A stretch of DNA of 64,000 nucleotides, taken from positions 1 through 64,000 of the forward strand of contig CALQJI020000011.1 in the NCBI GenBank assembly GCA_943330855.2, written 5' to 3'. Below the pieces are notes generated by a model that worked only from the letters and a program-made list of their open reading frames with translations, had not been told where the DNA came from and ran no database searches. Of the stretch, positions 1-7,689 are shown piece by piece (position 1 is the stretch's first letter; the number at the start of each line of letters is the position of its first letter). The translations under genes were made by a program, and so were the position numbers. The stretch is from Klebsiella pneumoniae. Its GTDB lineage: Bacteria > Verrucomicrobiota > Verrucomicrobiia > Limisphaerales > SXTU01.

Positions 1-60
1 AGGGAGGGAGGGAGCGGCTGACGCTGCTCCCTTTGTCCCTCGCACACTCACACTCTCATA
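1..60. repeat. Periodic/palindromic insert inside the DUF1553 region (cut by window edge)
   Basis: An AGGG-repeated arm is followed by GGGAGC/GCTCCC inverted halves. A second arm reads, on the minus strand, as 8-base-spaced units (TGAGAGTG, TGAGTGTG, CGAGGGAC). It translates in frame as Gly/Ser/Ala-rich sequence directly after the TSAAYRQVS motif. The element continues off the left edge, so its full extent is unknown. Confidence 0.5.
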
Positions 61-2298
61 CCCCGACACCTGCCGGTAAGCCGCGCTCGTGCAAATCACC
101 CGATGCATCGCCTTCACCGACCAGCCACACGCCAGAAACTCCTCCGCCAGCCAGTCGAGCAGCTCGGGGTGCGAAGGGCCGCCGCCGCCTTTGCCGAAGT
201 CGCTGGGCGTGTCCACGAGGCCAACGCCGAAATGGTGGTGCCAGAGACGGTTCACCAGCACGCGGCGCGTGAGTGGGTTCGCGGGATGCGTAATCCACTC
301 GGCCAACGCGAGGCGACGCTCGCCCTCGGTCTTGGCGCGGGAGAAGTCGGCAGGCGCGTGCTTCACGCAAGCCAGCACACCGGGCGCGACTTCCTCCTGC
401 GCGTCCTCGGGGTTGCCGCGCCGGAGCACTTTCACCACGGGCGGCTCGGAGCTGGTGATGGCATAAACCTTGTCGCCGTCGACCTTCGCGGCGAGCGCGG
501 CGGTCAACTGCTTCTCCTCCGCACGCAAGGTCTCGATGCGCGCGCGGTCGGCGGCGGCGAGCGACTGCGCTTCGACAGCCAGCGAGAGTTTCGCGTCGCC
601 GAGGAAGAGCAGGTCGTTACCGATGCCGTCCCCGCCATCGGTGGCGACGAGCGTGAGCGTCTCGGCGGTGTCCGGGAGCGCTACGTCCACGCGGGCGGAC
701 TCGTCCTTGCGCAACTTGAGCTTCTGGAAGAGCAGTTCCCGGCCGGCGAAAACGCTGAAGTCCGCGCGGGTCGCAGCTGCGGTCGGCCCCGCGCCGAAGC
801 CGACCAGCGCGGTGAAACGCAGCTTCGCGAAGCCACTGGCCTTGCGAATCTCAGCGAGGTTTAAGGTGATCCCGGCGTTCGCATGCAGGCCGAGAATCGA
901 ATGGCCGGCCGTCGCGTAATCCACGCCTGCGAGCGTGGTGGAGACTTGGGCGTTGAGCGCGCCATTGCGAATGGCGTCCCACGCGTGGCCGGAGGTGGGC
1001 GGGAGATTGGTGACGGTGACTTGCGGCGCGACGCGCACGGGCGATTTACCGTCCGGCACGAAAATCCACTGCACGAACTTCGGCGTGTTCGCATCCGACC
1101 ACTCGGGCTTTTGCAGGCGGTTGAGCTGGATGTCGCGGTGGTAGCCGAGCTTATCCTTCACGACGTTGCCGCTGCGGAGGTCGAGGCCCGCGCCCTTCGT
1201 GCCCGTGCCGCGACCGTTGCCGCCGCCGACCATGTCCGCGAGGTCGAGGCCCTCGCCGGAGAGGCGGCCCAGCTCGGCGGAGACTGCGCGGAGACGCGTC
1301 TGGAGCTGCTTGCGCTCGGCTTCACTACGCGCGGTGGCGGTGGGGTCCAGCTCGCGGTCGCCACGCTTCACGCCGGCGAAGACCGCCCAGAGGCCGTAGT
1401 ATTCGCGCTGCGAAATGGGGTCGAGCTTGTGGTCGTGGCAACGGGCGCAGTTGATGGTCACGCCCATCGAGGCGGTGAGGACTTGCGTGACCATGTCGTC
1501 GAGGTCATCCGCGCGGGCGGCGCGTTTAAGCACGTCGCTCTTCGTTTCCACCTGCCCGACGAAGTCCCACGGGCCGGCGGCGAGGAAGCCGAGGGCGGAC
1601 AGGTTTTGAGAGTTGAAAGTTGAGAGTTGAGAGCCGGGTTCCTTGGTCGGAGCAGCTTCGGCGACCTTGGACTTGGGACCTTGGACTTTGAACACCTCGG
1701 CGAGCACGTCACCGGCGATTTGTTCGCGGAGAAATTGGTCGTAGGACTTGTCGGCGTTGAGCGAGGCGATGACGTAGTCGCGGTAGTGCCAAGCGTTGGG
1801 GCGAAGCTGGTCGCGCTCGAAGCCGTGGGTATCGGCGTAGTGCGCGATGTCGAGCCAGTGGCGCGCCCAGCGCTCGCCGTAGTGCGGGCTGGCGAGGAGG
1901 CGGTCCACGAGTCTGGCGACAGCGCCGTGCTCACTTTCCCGCTTTCTCGCTTTCTCGCTTTCTCCGACGGCAGGCGGGACAGCGGGAGAGTGAGAAAGTG
2001 AGAACTCGCGCACGAACGTCTCGACTTCTTCGGGCGCTGGCGGCAGGCCGAGGAGATCGAAGTAGAGGCGGCGGATCAGCGTGCGTGGATCGGCCTCGGG
2101 GCTGGGCTGAAGGCCCTTGGCTTCGAGCTTCGCGAGGATGAAACGGTCGAGGTCGGTGCGCGGCCACGCAGATTGCTTCACCGTCGGCAAGGTGGGGCGG
2201 ACGACGGGCTGGTAAGCCCAGTGCGCCAGCGGCTCCGCAGCGCGCAAAGCCCAGGCGGACGCGAGCAACGGCAGCAGTCGGAACAGCAAGCGAATCAT
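1..2298 (-). CDS. DUF1549/DUF1553 (PSD1-type) cytochrome-like protein, C terminus beyond window
   Basis: The frame is open from an ATG at 2298 to the left edge (766 codons seen). A signal peptide (about residues 1-21) is followed by a DUF1549 domain with the RLYFDLLGLP and HYGERWARHWLD motifs. A c-type heme motif CARCH lies at residues 284-288, and the DUF1553 signatures NRLWHHHFG and TSAAYRQ follow. Unlike the paralogue at 11117-13942 it has no N-terminal CxxCH domain. The family is abundant in Planctomycetes and Verrucomicrobia, and its biochemical role is not established. Its ATG overlaps the stop of the upstream sulfatase (ATGA), so the two are probably co-translated. The frame carries in-frame low-complexity inserts at about residues 98-127 and 202-232, and another at the left edge. 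The paralogue lacks the first two. Confidence 0.9.
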   Translation of the reverse strand, partial: MIRLLFRLLPLLASAWALRAAEPLAHWAYQPVVRPTLPTVKQSAWPRTDLDRFILAKLEAKGLQPSPEADPRTLIRRLYFDLLGLPPAPEEVETFVREFSLSHSPAVPPAVGESEKARKRESEHGAVARLVDRLLASPHYGERWARHWLDIAHYADTHGFERDQLRPNAWHYRDYVIASLNADKSYDQFLREQIAGDVLAEVFKVQGPKSKVAEAAPTKEPGSQLSTFNSQNLSALGFLAAGPWDFVGQVETKSDVLKRAARADDLDDMVTQVLTASMGVTINCARCHDHKLDPISQREYYGLWAVFAGVKRGDRELDPTATARSEAERKQLQTRLRAVSAELGRLSGEGLDLADMVGGGNGRGTGTKGAGLDLRSGNVVKDKLGYHRDIQLNRLQKPEWSDANTPKFVQWIFVPDGKSPVRVAPQVTVTNLPPTSGHAWDAIRNGALNAQVSTTLAGVDYATAGHSILGLHANAGITLNLAEIRKASGFAKLRFTALVGFGAGPTAAATRADFSVFAGRELLFQKLKLRKDESARVDVALPDTAETLTLVATDGGDGIGNDLLFLGDAKLSLAVEAQSLAAADRARIETLRAEEKQLTAALAAKVDGDKVYAITSSEPPVVKVLRRGNPEDAQEEVAPGVLACVKHAPADFSRAKTEGERRLALAEWITHPANPLTRRVLVNRLWHHHFGVGLVDTPSDFGKGGGGPSHPELLDWLAEEFLACGWSVKAMHRVICTSAAYRQVSGYESVSVRGTKGAASAAPSLP
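1608..1692. repeat. Heptad-periodic insert inside the DUF1549 gene
   Basis: The arm at 1608-1633 is built from 7-base units (GAGAGTT, GAAAGTT, GAGAGTT). The arm at 1663-1692 is built from different 7-base units (GACCTTG, GACTTGG, GACCTTG). A spacer of about 30 bases separates them. The insert is read in frame as residues about 202-232. At the same alignment position the paralogue at 11117-13942 has only a few residues between AGDILAP and the AVGFL motif. Confidence 0.65.
1930..2002. repeat. Octamer-periodic inverted repeat inside the DUF1549 gene
   Basis: The outer arms CTCACTTTC (1930-1938) and GAAAGTGAG (1994-2002) are perfect inverted repeats. Inside the left arm CGCTTTCT repeats with an 8-base period, and the right arm is made of similar units on the opposite strand. 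It translates in frame as a Ser/Glu/Arg/Lys-rich stretch around residues 98-127, immediately before AVARLVDRLL. The paralogue lacks this stretch. Confidence 0.7.
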
Positions 2299-4217
2299 GG
2301 GACGGCAATTTTGAGAGCGGCGATCTTCCCCTTGAAGGAGTCTTTGCCAGTGTAGGCGGCAACCGGCATGCCGTTGTCGTGGCCGAGGCAGAAGTCTTCC
2401 TGTGGCTGGCGGGCGAGGAGCTTGCCGGCCTGGCCGGTGACGGCGGGTTGGTCGCCGACCTTGAGCGTCATGGAACCATCGGCGGCGAGCGCAGCGGTGA
2501 TGGTGGCGCTGCCGGGGAACTCAGCCGGCGAGGTGACTTCGGTGAACTCGACGCCCGCACCCGTGCGGACGAGGAAGGCGACACGTCCGGCCTTCAGGTG
2601 CAACGCGTAGCCCGCCACCAGCCCACCGTGCGCGAGGAGGATGGCGTCGCGCTGTTGCGTCTCGACTGTGCAGGTGATGCTGAAGGGCTGGCCGCCGATT
2701 TGCGGCGCGTGCGCGGCGTCCAGTGCGTCGCCCGGCTTCAAGGTGTCGAGGCTGGCAGCTTTGGCAGGCGCCTTCGCATCGGTCTTCGCGGCTGGCTTGG
2801 CCGGTTTGGCCTGTGGCGCAGCGTCCTCGGTGGGATAGAGTGTCTTCGGTTTCTCGACCACGCCGGCCGGACGGCGCGCGGCAGGCTCCTTGCCACCAAT
2901 CTCGGCCGTCATCTTGGCCGCGAGCGACTGGAGCTTCACGACGATTTCGGGGTGCTTGGCGGCGAGGCTGGTTTGCTCGCCAATTTCCTGGTCGAGGTTG
3001 TAGAGGCGCGGGCCGACGCCGCTGGCGTCGGGGTCCGTGGTCTGGCCCATGGAGCGGGGCTGCGGAGCAATGGCGAGTTTCCATGGGCCTTGGCGCACGG
3101 CCTGAAGGTTGTAGCCGGCGAAGTAGTAGTGCGCCTCGCGTTGCGATTCCTTCGCCTTGCCGAGGAGCAGCGGCGTGATGTCGCGCCCGTCAATCACCGG
3201 TTGCGCGGGCACGCTGCCACCCGCGAGCGCGACGGCGGTGGGCAGCAAATCAATCGTGCCCGCGACCGTATCACACACGCTGCCGGGAGCGATTTTGCCC
3301 GGCCACCACGCGACCGTCGGCACGCGCACGCCGCCTTCCCACGTGCTGCCCTTGCCGCCGCGCAGGGGCAGCGCACTGCCGCCGTCCGCGCCCTTCACGA
3401 GCCACGGGCCATTGTCGCTGGTGAAGACCACGAGCGTGCGCTCGGCGAGATTCAGCTCGCGCAACGTGTCGAGCACGCGTCCGACGCTCCAGTCCACTTC
3501 CTCGACCCAGTCGCCGAAGCGGCCGTTCGCTGACTTCCCCGCAAACGCCGCCCCCGGATGGATGGGTGTGTGAACGGCGTTGTGCGGGAGGTAGAGGAGG
3601 AAGGGCTTGTCCTTGCTGGTGCGAATGAAGCCGACGGCCTCGTCGGTGTAGCGCTCGACGATGCGGCTCTGCTGCTCGTCGGTGAGCAACTCGGCCACCC
3701 TGTCGTCGCGCAGCAAGGGCACCACGCGCTCGCCGGTCTGCGTGGACTTCTTCTGCATGTCGTTCGAGTAGGGAATGCCGAAGTAGTGATCAAAGCCCTG
3801 GCGCGTCGGCAGGAATTCCGGCTGGTCGCCGACGTGCCACTTGCCAATGCACATCGTGGCGTAGCCGCGCTCCTTGAGCCGCTCGGCGATGGTGAACTCC
3901 GCCGGGTTCAGCCCGTTCGCCTGCCCGGGAAAGTAAACGCCGGGCACCGAGATCCGAGCGCCGTAGCAGCCGGTGAGCAGTTGCGCCCGCGACACCGAGC
4001 AGACCGGTGCAGCGTAGAAGCTGGTGAGCTTCATCCCCTCGCGCGTCATGCGGTCGAGGTGCGGCGTGCGCTGTTTCGTCGCGCCAAACGGCCCGATGTC
4101 CGCGTAACCGAGGTCATCTATGAAGATGATGACGACGTTGGGTTTGGGTGGCGCGTCAGCGGCGAAGGCAGGTTGGGTCACAACGAGCGACAGGAGCAGG
4201 AGTGCGAGGTGTTTCAT
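2295..4217 (-). CDS. Secreted sulfatase with C-terminal LamG-like domain
   Basis: This is a sulfatase (alkaline phosphatase superfamily) of 640 residues with a signal peptide (1-19). The first metal-ligand pair DD is at residues 34-35, and FTSDNGPW supplies the second metal site. The formylglycine position is Cys73 in CSVSR. The usual Pro of C-x-P-S-R is replaced by Val, which is atypical. An Ala/Lys/Pro-rich linker (about 455-490) leads to a beta-rich C-terminal domain resembling a LamG/concanavalin-like module, so the protein is longer than a plain sulfatase. It is predicted to act outside the cytoplasm on a sulfated carbohydrate; the substrate cannot be told from sequence. It is coupled to the DUF1549/1553 gene by an ATGA overlap. 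Confidence 0.93.
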   Translation of the reverse strand: MKHLALLLLSLVVTQPAFAADAPPKPNVVIIFIDDLGYADIGPFGATKQRTPHLDRMTREGMKLTSFYAAPVCSVSRAQLLTGCYGARISVPGVYFPGQANGLNPAEFTIAERLKERGYATMCIGKWHVGDQPEFLPTRQGFDHYFGIPYSNDMQKKSTQTGERVVPLLRDDRVAELLTDEQQSRIVERYTDEAVGFIRTSKDKPFLLYLPHNAVHTPIHPGAAFAGKSANGRFGDWVEEVDWSVGRVLDTLRELNLAERTLVVFTSDNGPWLVKGADGGSALPLRGGKGSTWEGGVRVPTVAWWPGKIAPGSVCDTVAGTIDLLPTAVALAGGSVPAQPVIDGRDITPLLLGKAKESQREAHYYFAGYNLQAVRQGPWKLAIAPQPRSMGQTTDPDASGVGPRLYNLDQEIGEQTSLAAKHPEIVVKLQSLAAKMTAEIGGKEPAARRPAGVVEKPKTLYPTEDAAPQAKPAKPAAKTDAKAPAKAASLDTLKPGDALDAAHAPQIGGQPFSITCTVETQQRDAILLAHGGLVAGYALHLKAGRVAFLVRTGAGVEFTEVTSPAEFPGSATITAALAADGSMTLKVGDQPAVTGQAGKLLARQPQEDFCLGHDNGMPVAAYTGKDSFKGKIAALKIAVP

Positions 4218-4231
4218 GGGATGGTTTTGGG

Positions 4232-5764
4232 TTATGGTAGCTTAGGCTTCATCGACGCACCACCTGCCTTCTCCACGGGATAGACTGCGCCCTGCTTTTC
4301 AAGTCCGGCGATGAGGCCCTGCATGAGGCGCTTGAGGTCGGCGGGTTCGGTGAGGGCGAGGTTCTTCTGCTCGAAGGGATCGGACTTCAGGTTAAAGAGC
4401 TGGTAGTGCGAACCCTCAGAAACTTCGGTGGGGAAGTAGTGGTAGATGACTTTCCAATCGCCGCTGCGGTAGGTGGTGAAGTAGTCGGTGCGATGCGGCG
4501 CGTGCGGGTAGTGCATGAGGAAGGTCTCCTCGCGACGGGCGTCGCGTTTGCCGGTCAGCAACGTGTCAAGTCGCGCACCGTCCACGGCGTGAGTCGGCGG
4601 CGCGGATTTTCCGGTGAGCGCGAGGAGGGTGGGGAACATGTCGTAAACCGCGGCCTGCTGGCTCTGGATGGCTCCGGCGGCGATGGGCAGGCGCTTCTGA
4701 AACGCGTTGCCTGCGCTCGGTTTGGCCCACGCGGCGATGAAGGGCACGCGCGTGCCGCCTTCGTAGTGCGAGCCTTTCTTGCCGCGCAACGGAGCCGCGC
4801 ACGCGACTGCGTGCTGGTGGCCAAGCGGCGCGTCGGAGCCGTTGTCGCCGAGGAAGAAGATGAGCGTGTTCTCCGCGACGCCGAGTTTCTCAAGGTGGTT
4901 GAGCACGTCGCCGAGGGACTTGTCCATGCCCTCGACGAGCGTGGCGAAGGCTTGGGCGTTGGCGGGCTTGCCGGAGTTCGCGTAGTGCGCGGCGAAGCGC
5001 GGGTCGGAGTTGAAGGGCGCGTGGACGGCGTATTGCGCGAAGTAGAGGAAGAAGGGCTTCTCGGCTTTCACTGCGTCGGCGACGTGCGCGTTGGCTTCGA
5101 GTGTGAGCGCCTCGGTGAGGAAGATTTCCTGGCCGTGATACTTGTCGAGACCGAGCACCGCCGCCTTCGCACGCTTCCCCGCGGCGTCGCCGAAGTTCTG
5201 CTTCCCGTAGTAGCTCGCGGGCGCGCCGATGGACGCGCCGCCCACGTTGATGTCGAAGCCGATGGTGCGCGGGTCCGCACCCTCCGACTCGCGCGGGCCG
5301 AAATGCCCCTTGCCGACGTGGATGGTGCGGTAGCCATCGGCCTGCATCAGGCGCGGCAACGTCACATCGCCTTTCGTCAAGCCCTGCCAATTCCACTGCG
5401 GCGGACCTTTGGAGCCGGCGTTGTTGCCATCGGGGTTAATCCAATTCGTCGTGCGATGCCGCGCGGCGTTCTGGCCGGTCATGATGGAAATGCGCGTGGG
5501 CGAGCACACGCTCATCGCGCAGAAGTTGTTGAAGCGAATCCCGCGCGCGGCGAGGCGCTCCATGTTCGGCGTCCGGTAATAGGCGTTGAGCGGATAGCGC
5601 TTGGGCTTGCCGTCGGCGTCCGTCAGAAACGGCACCGAGGTATCCATCACACCCATGTCGTCCACGAGCATGATGACGATGTTGGGCTGGGCGGGCGCAG
5701 CGGCGTGGAGTGCCGCCAGTGTAGTGAGCAAGAGGAGCGCGAGCGTGAGATGGATTCGTTTCAT
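4232..5764 (-). CDS. Secreted sulfatase
   Basis: This 510-residue sulfatase has a signal peptide (about 1-23), the metal pair DD at 35-36 and the formylglycine Cys87 in CSPTR. FLGDNGSD supplies the late metal ligands. The start is the ATG at 5764, which overlaps the stop of the upstream sulfatase (ATGA). It gives a clean signal peptide, whereas longer frames would run into that gene. The gap to the next sulfatase is 14 bases. It is expected to hydrolyse sulfate esters outside the cytoplasm after Cys-to-formylglycine maturation by an enzyme not encoded here. The substrate is unknown. Confidence 0.93.
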   Translation of the reverse strand: MKRIHLTLALLLLTTLAALHAAAPAQPNIVIMLVDDMGVMDTSVPFLTDADGKPKRYPLNAYYRTPNMERLAARGIRFNNFCAMSVCSPTRISIMTGQNAARHRTTNWINPDGNNAGSKGPPQWNWQGLTKGDVTLPRLMQADGYRTIHVGKGHFGPRESEGADPRTIGFDINVGGASIGAPASYYGKQNFGDAAGKRAKAAVLGLDKYHGQEIFLTEALTLEANAHVADAVKAEKPFFLYFAQYAVHAPFNSDPRFAAHYANSGKPANAQAFATLVEGMDKSLGDVLNHLEKLGVAENTLIFFLGDNGSDAPLGHQHAVACAAPLRGKKGSHYEGGTRVPFIAAWAKPSAGNAFQKRLPIAAGAIQSQQAAVYDMFPTLLALTGKSAPPTHAVDGARLDTLLTGKRDARREETFLMHYPHAPHRTDYFTTYRSGDWKVIYHYFPTEVSEGSHYQLFNLKSDPFEQKNLALTEPADLKRLMQGLIAGLEKQGAVYPVEKAGGASMKPKLP

Positions 5765-7152
5765 GGTTTTGGCGGATACGATGGCAGGATTTTCAACCGA
5801 GCCGCGAGCCTCCCCACGACCGCAGGATTCGCCTTGGCTACATCGTGATTCTCCTCGGGGTCGGTGTTGTGGTCGTAAAGCTCCTGCGCGCCGTCGTTCC
5901 ATTGCGTGAAGCGCCAGCGGTCGGTGCGGACGCTCTGCCCGTGCAACTTCGGTCCGCGCGTGACGAGGGTGAAGGCGGCGTCCTTTATGGCGGCGTCCGG
6001 CTTCGCGAGCACAGGCCGCAAGCTCACCCCGGCGACGGCGTGCGGAACTTTCAATCCGCAGAAATCGGCGACGGTGGGGTAGAGGTCCACGAACTCAGCC
6101 AAGGACCGAGTCGTCTGCCCGCCCTTCACGCCGGGCGCGGCGATGATGAGCGGCGCGCGGCAACTGCGCTCGAACAACGTGTTCTTGTTCCACCACTGCC
6201 GCTCGCCGGTGTGATAGCCGTGGTCGCCGACGAAGATGACCAGCGTCTTGTCCCAGAGCTTTTGCCGGTCGAGCGCGTCAAGCACGCGGCCGAGCTGCGT
6301 ATCCATGAAGCTCGTCCCGGCGCAGTAGGCGCGGAACAACTCGCGCCACTCCGCGTCGGTCAACTTGCCGAAGGCCTCGCCGTAAGCGCCGAAGCCCACG
6401 GCGACTTTTGGCGCGGGCGAGATGTCAGCGGGGTCACGCCAAGGCTTCAGCTTCGCCGGCGGATAGAGGTCGAAATATTTCTTCGGCGCGATGAACGGGT
6501 CGTGTGGCTTCATGAAACCGCAGCCGATGAACCACGGCGCGTCGCCGAGCTTCTCAATCATCGCGACCGTCGCGGCGGCAATTTGCCCGTCCGGTTGGTC
6601 GTCGTCGCCGCCGTCCGCTGCGCCCCATTGGCACCAGTTGAGCGCGCTGCCGGTGACGTTGCGGCCTTCGAGCAACTTGCGACCCAGCGCCGTCGCCTGA
6701 AACGCCTGCGCCGTGTGCCACGAGCGGCCCGCGTCCATCCACCGTTGCCGCGCCGCCTCGTCCCTGCCGCCACCGAGATGGTAGAGCTTGCCGAACGCGT
6801 GGGATTGCCATCCGGCGTCTTTGCAAAGCTGCGGCAGCGTGATGATGTCGGGAAATTTGTCGCGCAGCGGAATGTCATTTCCGACAATGCCCGTCTGCTC
6901 CGCGCGCAACCCGGTCATCATGGAGCTCCGGCTGGGATTGCAGACCGGGTATTGCACATACGCCCGCTCGAAGGTCGTGCCGCGCGCCCGCAGCCGGTCG
7001 AGGTTCGGCGTCTTCACCACGTCTCGCGTGAACGCGCCGCCGAAATCGCGCAGGTCATCCGCCATGATGAGGAGGACGTTGGTTTTTTGCGCGGCGAACG
7101 AACTGTCACCCAGAGCGCAAAGTGTGACTGCGAGGATTAGAAGCTGGCGCAT
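5761..7152 (-). CDS. Secreted sulfatase, iduronate-2-sulfatase-like
   Basis: This 463-residue sulfatase has a signal peptide (1-20), the metal pair DD at 32-33 and the formylglycine Cys71 in CNPSR. FVGDHGYHTGE forms the late metal site. The RTPNLDRL region, the DHGYHTGE motif and the GFMKPHDPF motif resemble iduronate-2-sulfatase-type enzymes, which remove 2-O-sulfate from uronic acids in glycosaminoglycans. That substrate assignment is inference from motif similarity only. It lies in the same operon as the two sulfatases downstream and overlaps the next gene by four bases. Confidence 0.92.
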   Translation of the reverse strand: MRQLLILAVTLCALGDSSFAAQKTNVLLIMADDLRDFGGAFTRDVVKTPNLDRLRARGTTFERAYVQYPVCNPSRSSMMTGLRAEQTGIVGNDIPLRDKFPDIITLPQLCKDAGWQSHAFGKLYHLGGGRDEAARQRWMDAGRSWHTAQAFQATALGRKLLEGRNVTGSALNWCQWGAADGGDDDQPDGQIAAATVAMIEKLGDAPWFIGCGFMKPHDPFIAPKKYFDLYPPAKLKPWRDPADISPAPKVAVGFGAYGEAFGKLTDAEWRELFRAYCAGTSFMDTQLGRVLDALDRQKLWDKTLVIFVGDHGYHTGERQWWNKNTLFERSCRAPLIIAAPGVKGGQTTRSLAEFVDLYPTVADFCGLKVPHAVAGVSLRPVLAKPDAAIKDAAFTLVTRGPKLHGQSVRTDRWRFTQWNDGAQELYDHNTDPEENHDVAKANPAVVGRLAARLKILPSYPPKP

Positions 7153-7188
7153 GGGAGAGTGTTAGTTCGCGGCCCCGAGCACTTTCGG

Positions 7189-7689
7189 CTACGAGGCTGG
7201 TTGGTTCTGCTTGCGCTCGCTTTTGCGTTTCTTGGGCGTGAAGCCGGCGGGCGGCTCCATGCCGTAGCGCTTCCCGCCGGCCTTCACTGGGTTCGCCATT
7301 TCAGCGAGCCACGCGGCGTGGAGTTTCGGCAGCTCGGCAACTTTCTCCAGCATCGTCTTCGCGAGGTCGTTCTTCTCCAACACGTCCTTGCTCAATTCGA
7401 ACAAGCCGAGGCGCGCCTTTGCTCCAACGCGTTTCCAATCGTCCGAACGCACCGCCCACCAGCCTTCCTCGCTGCCGGCGGACCAGCACAAGTTGCGCGG
7501 CGGTGGCGTTTCGCCACGGAGCACGGGCAGAATTTTTTCCCCACCGAACGGCTTCGCGCCCACCGCGAGCGCGATGACTGGCGACTGGCTTTCGCCCGGC
7601 TTCAGCTTCACCGGCCAGCACACGAGCAACGGCACGCGAATGCCGCCCTCGTAGTCAGAGTGTTTGCCCACGCGCAGCGGCTTGCTCAC
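7189..7689 (-). pseudogene. C-terminal half of a sulfatase, N terminus missing
   Basis: The 166-residue frame starts directly in the middle of a sulfatase fold, at KHSDYEGGIRVP, the segment that follows the late metal site in intact family members. The metal pair, the C-x-P-x-R motif and the DNG motif are absent, so it cannot be a catalytic sulfatase. The only plausible start is a GTG that overlaps the stop codon of the upstream SASA gene (GTGA). A deletion therefore appears to have fused the remainder to that gene's end. It may still be translated by coupling, but it is best viewed as a truncated gene. Confidence 0.7.

Noticed and set aside
4406..5848. A 480-codon open frame antisense to a sulfatase (similar ones opposite many genes, e.g. 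23786-25357 and 29523-31352).
   Set aside because: High GC and biased third positions leave the opposite strand open. The products are Arg/Val/Glu-rich without family motifs and fully overlap well-supported genes.
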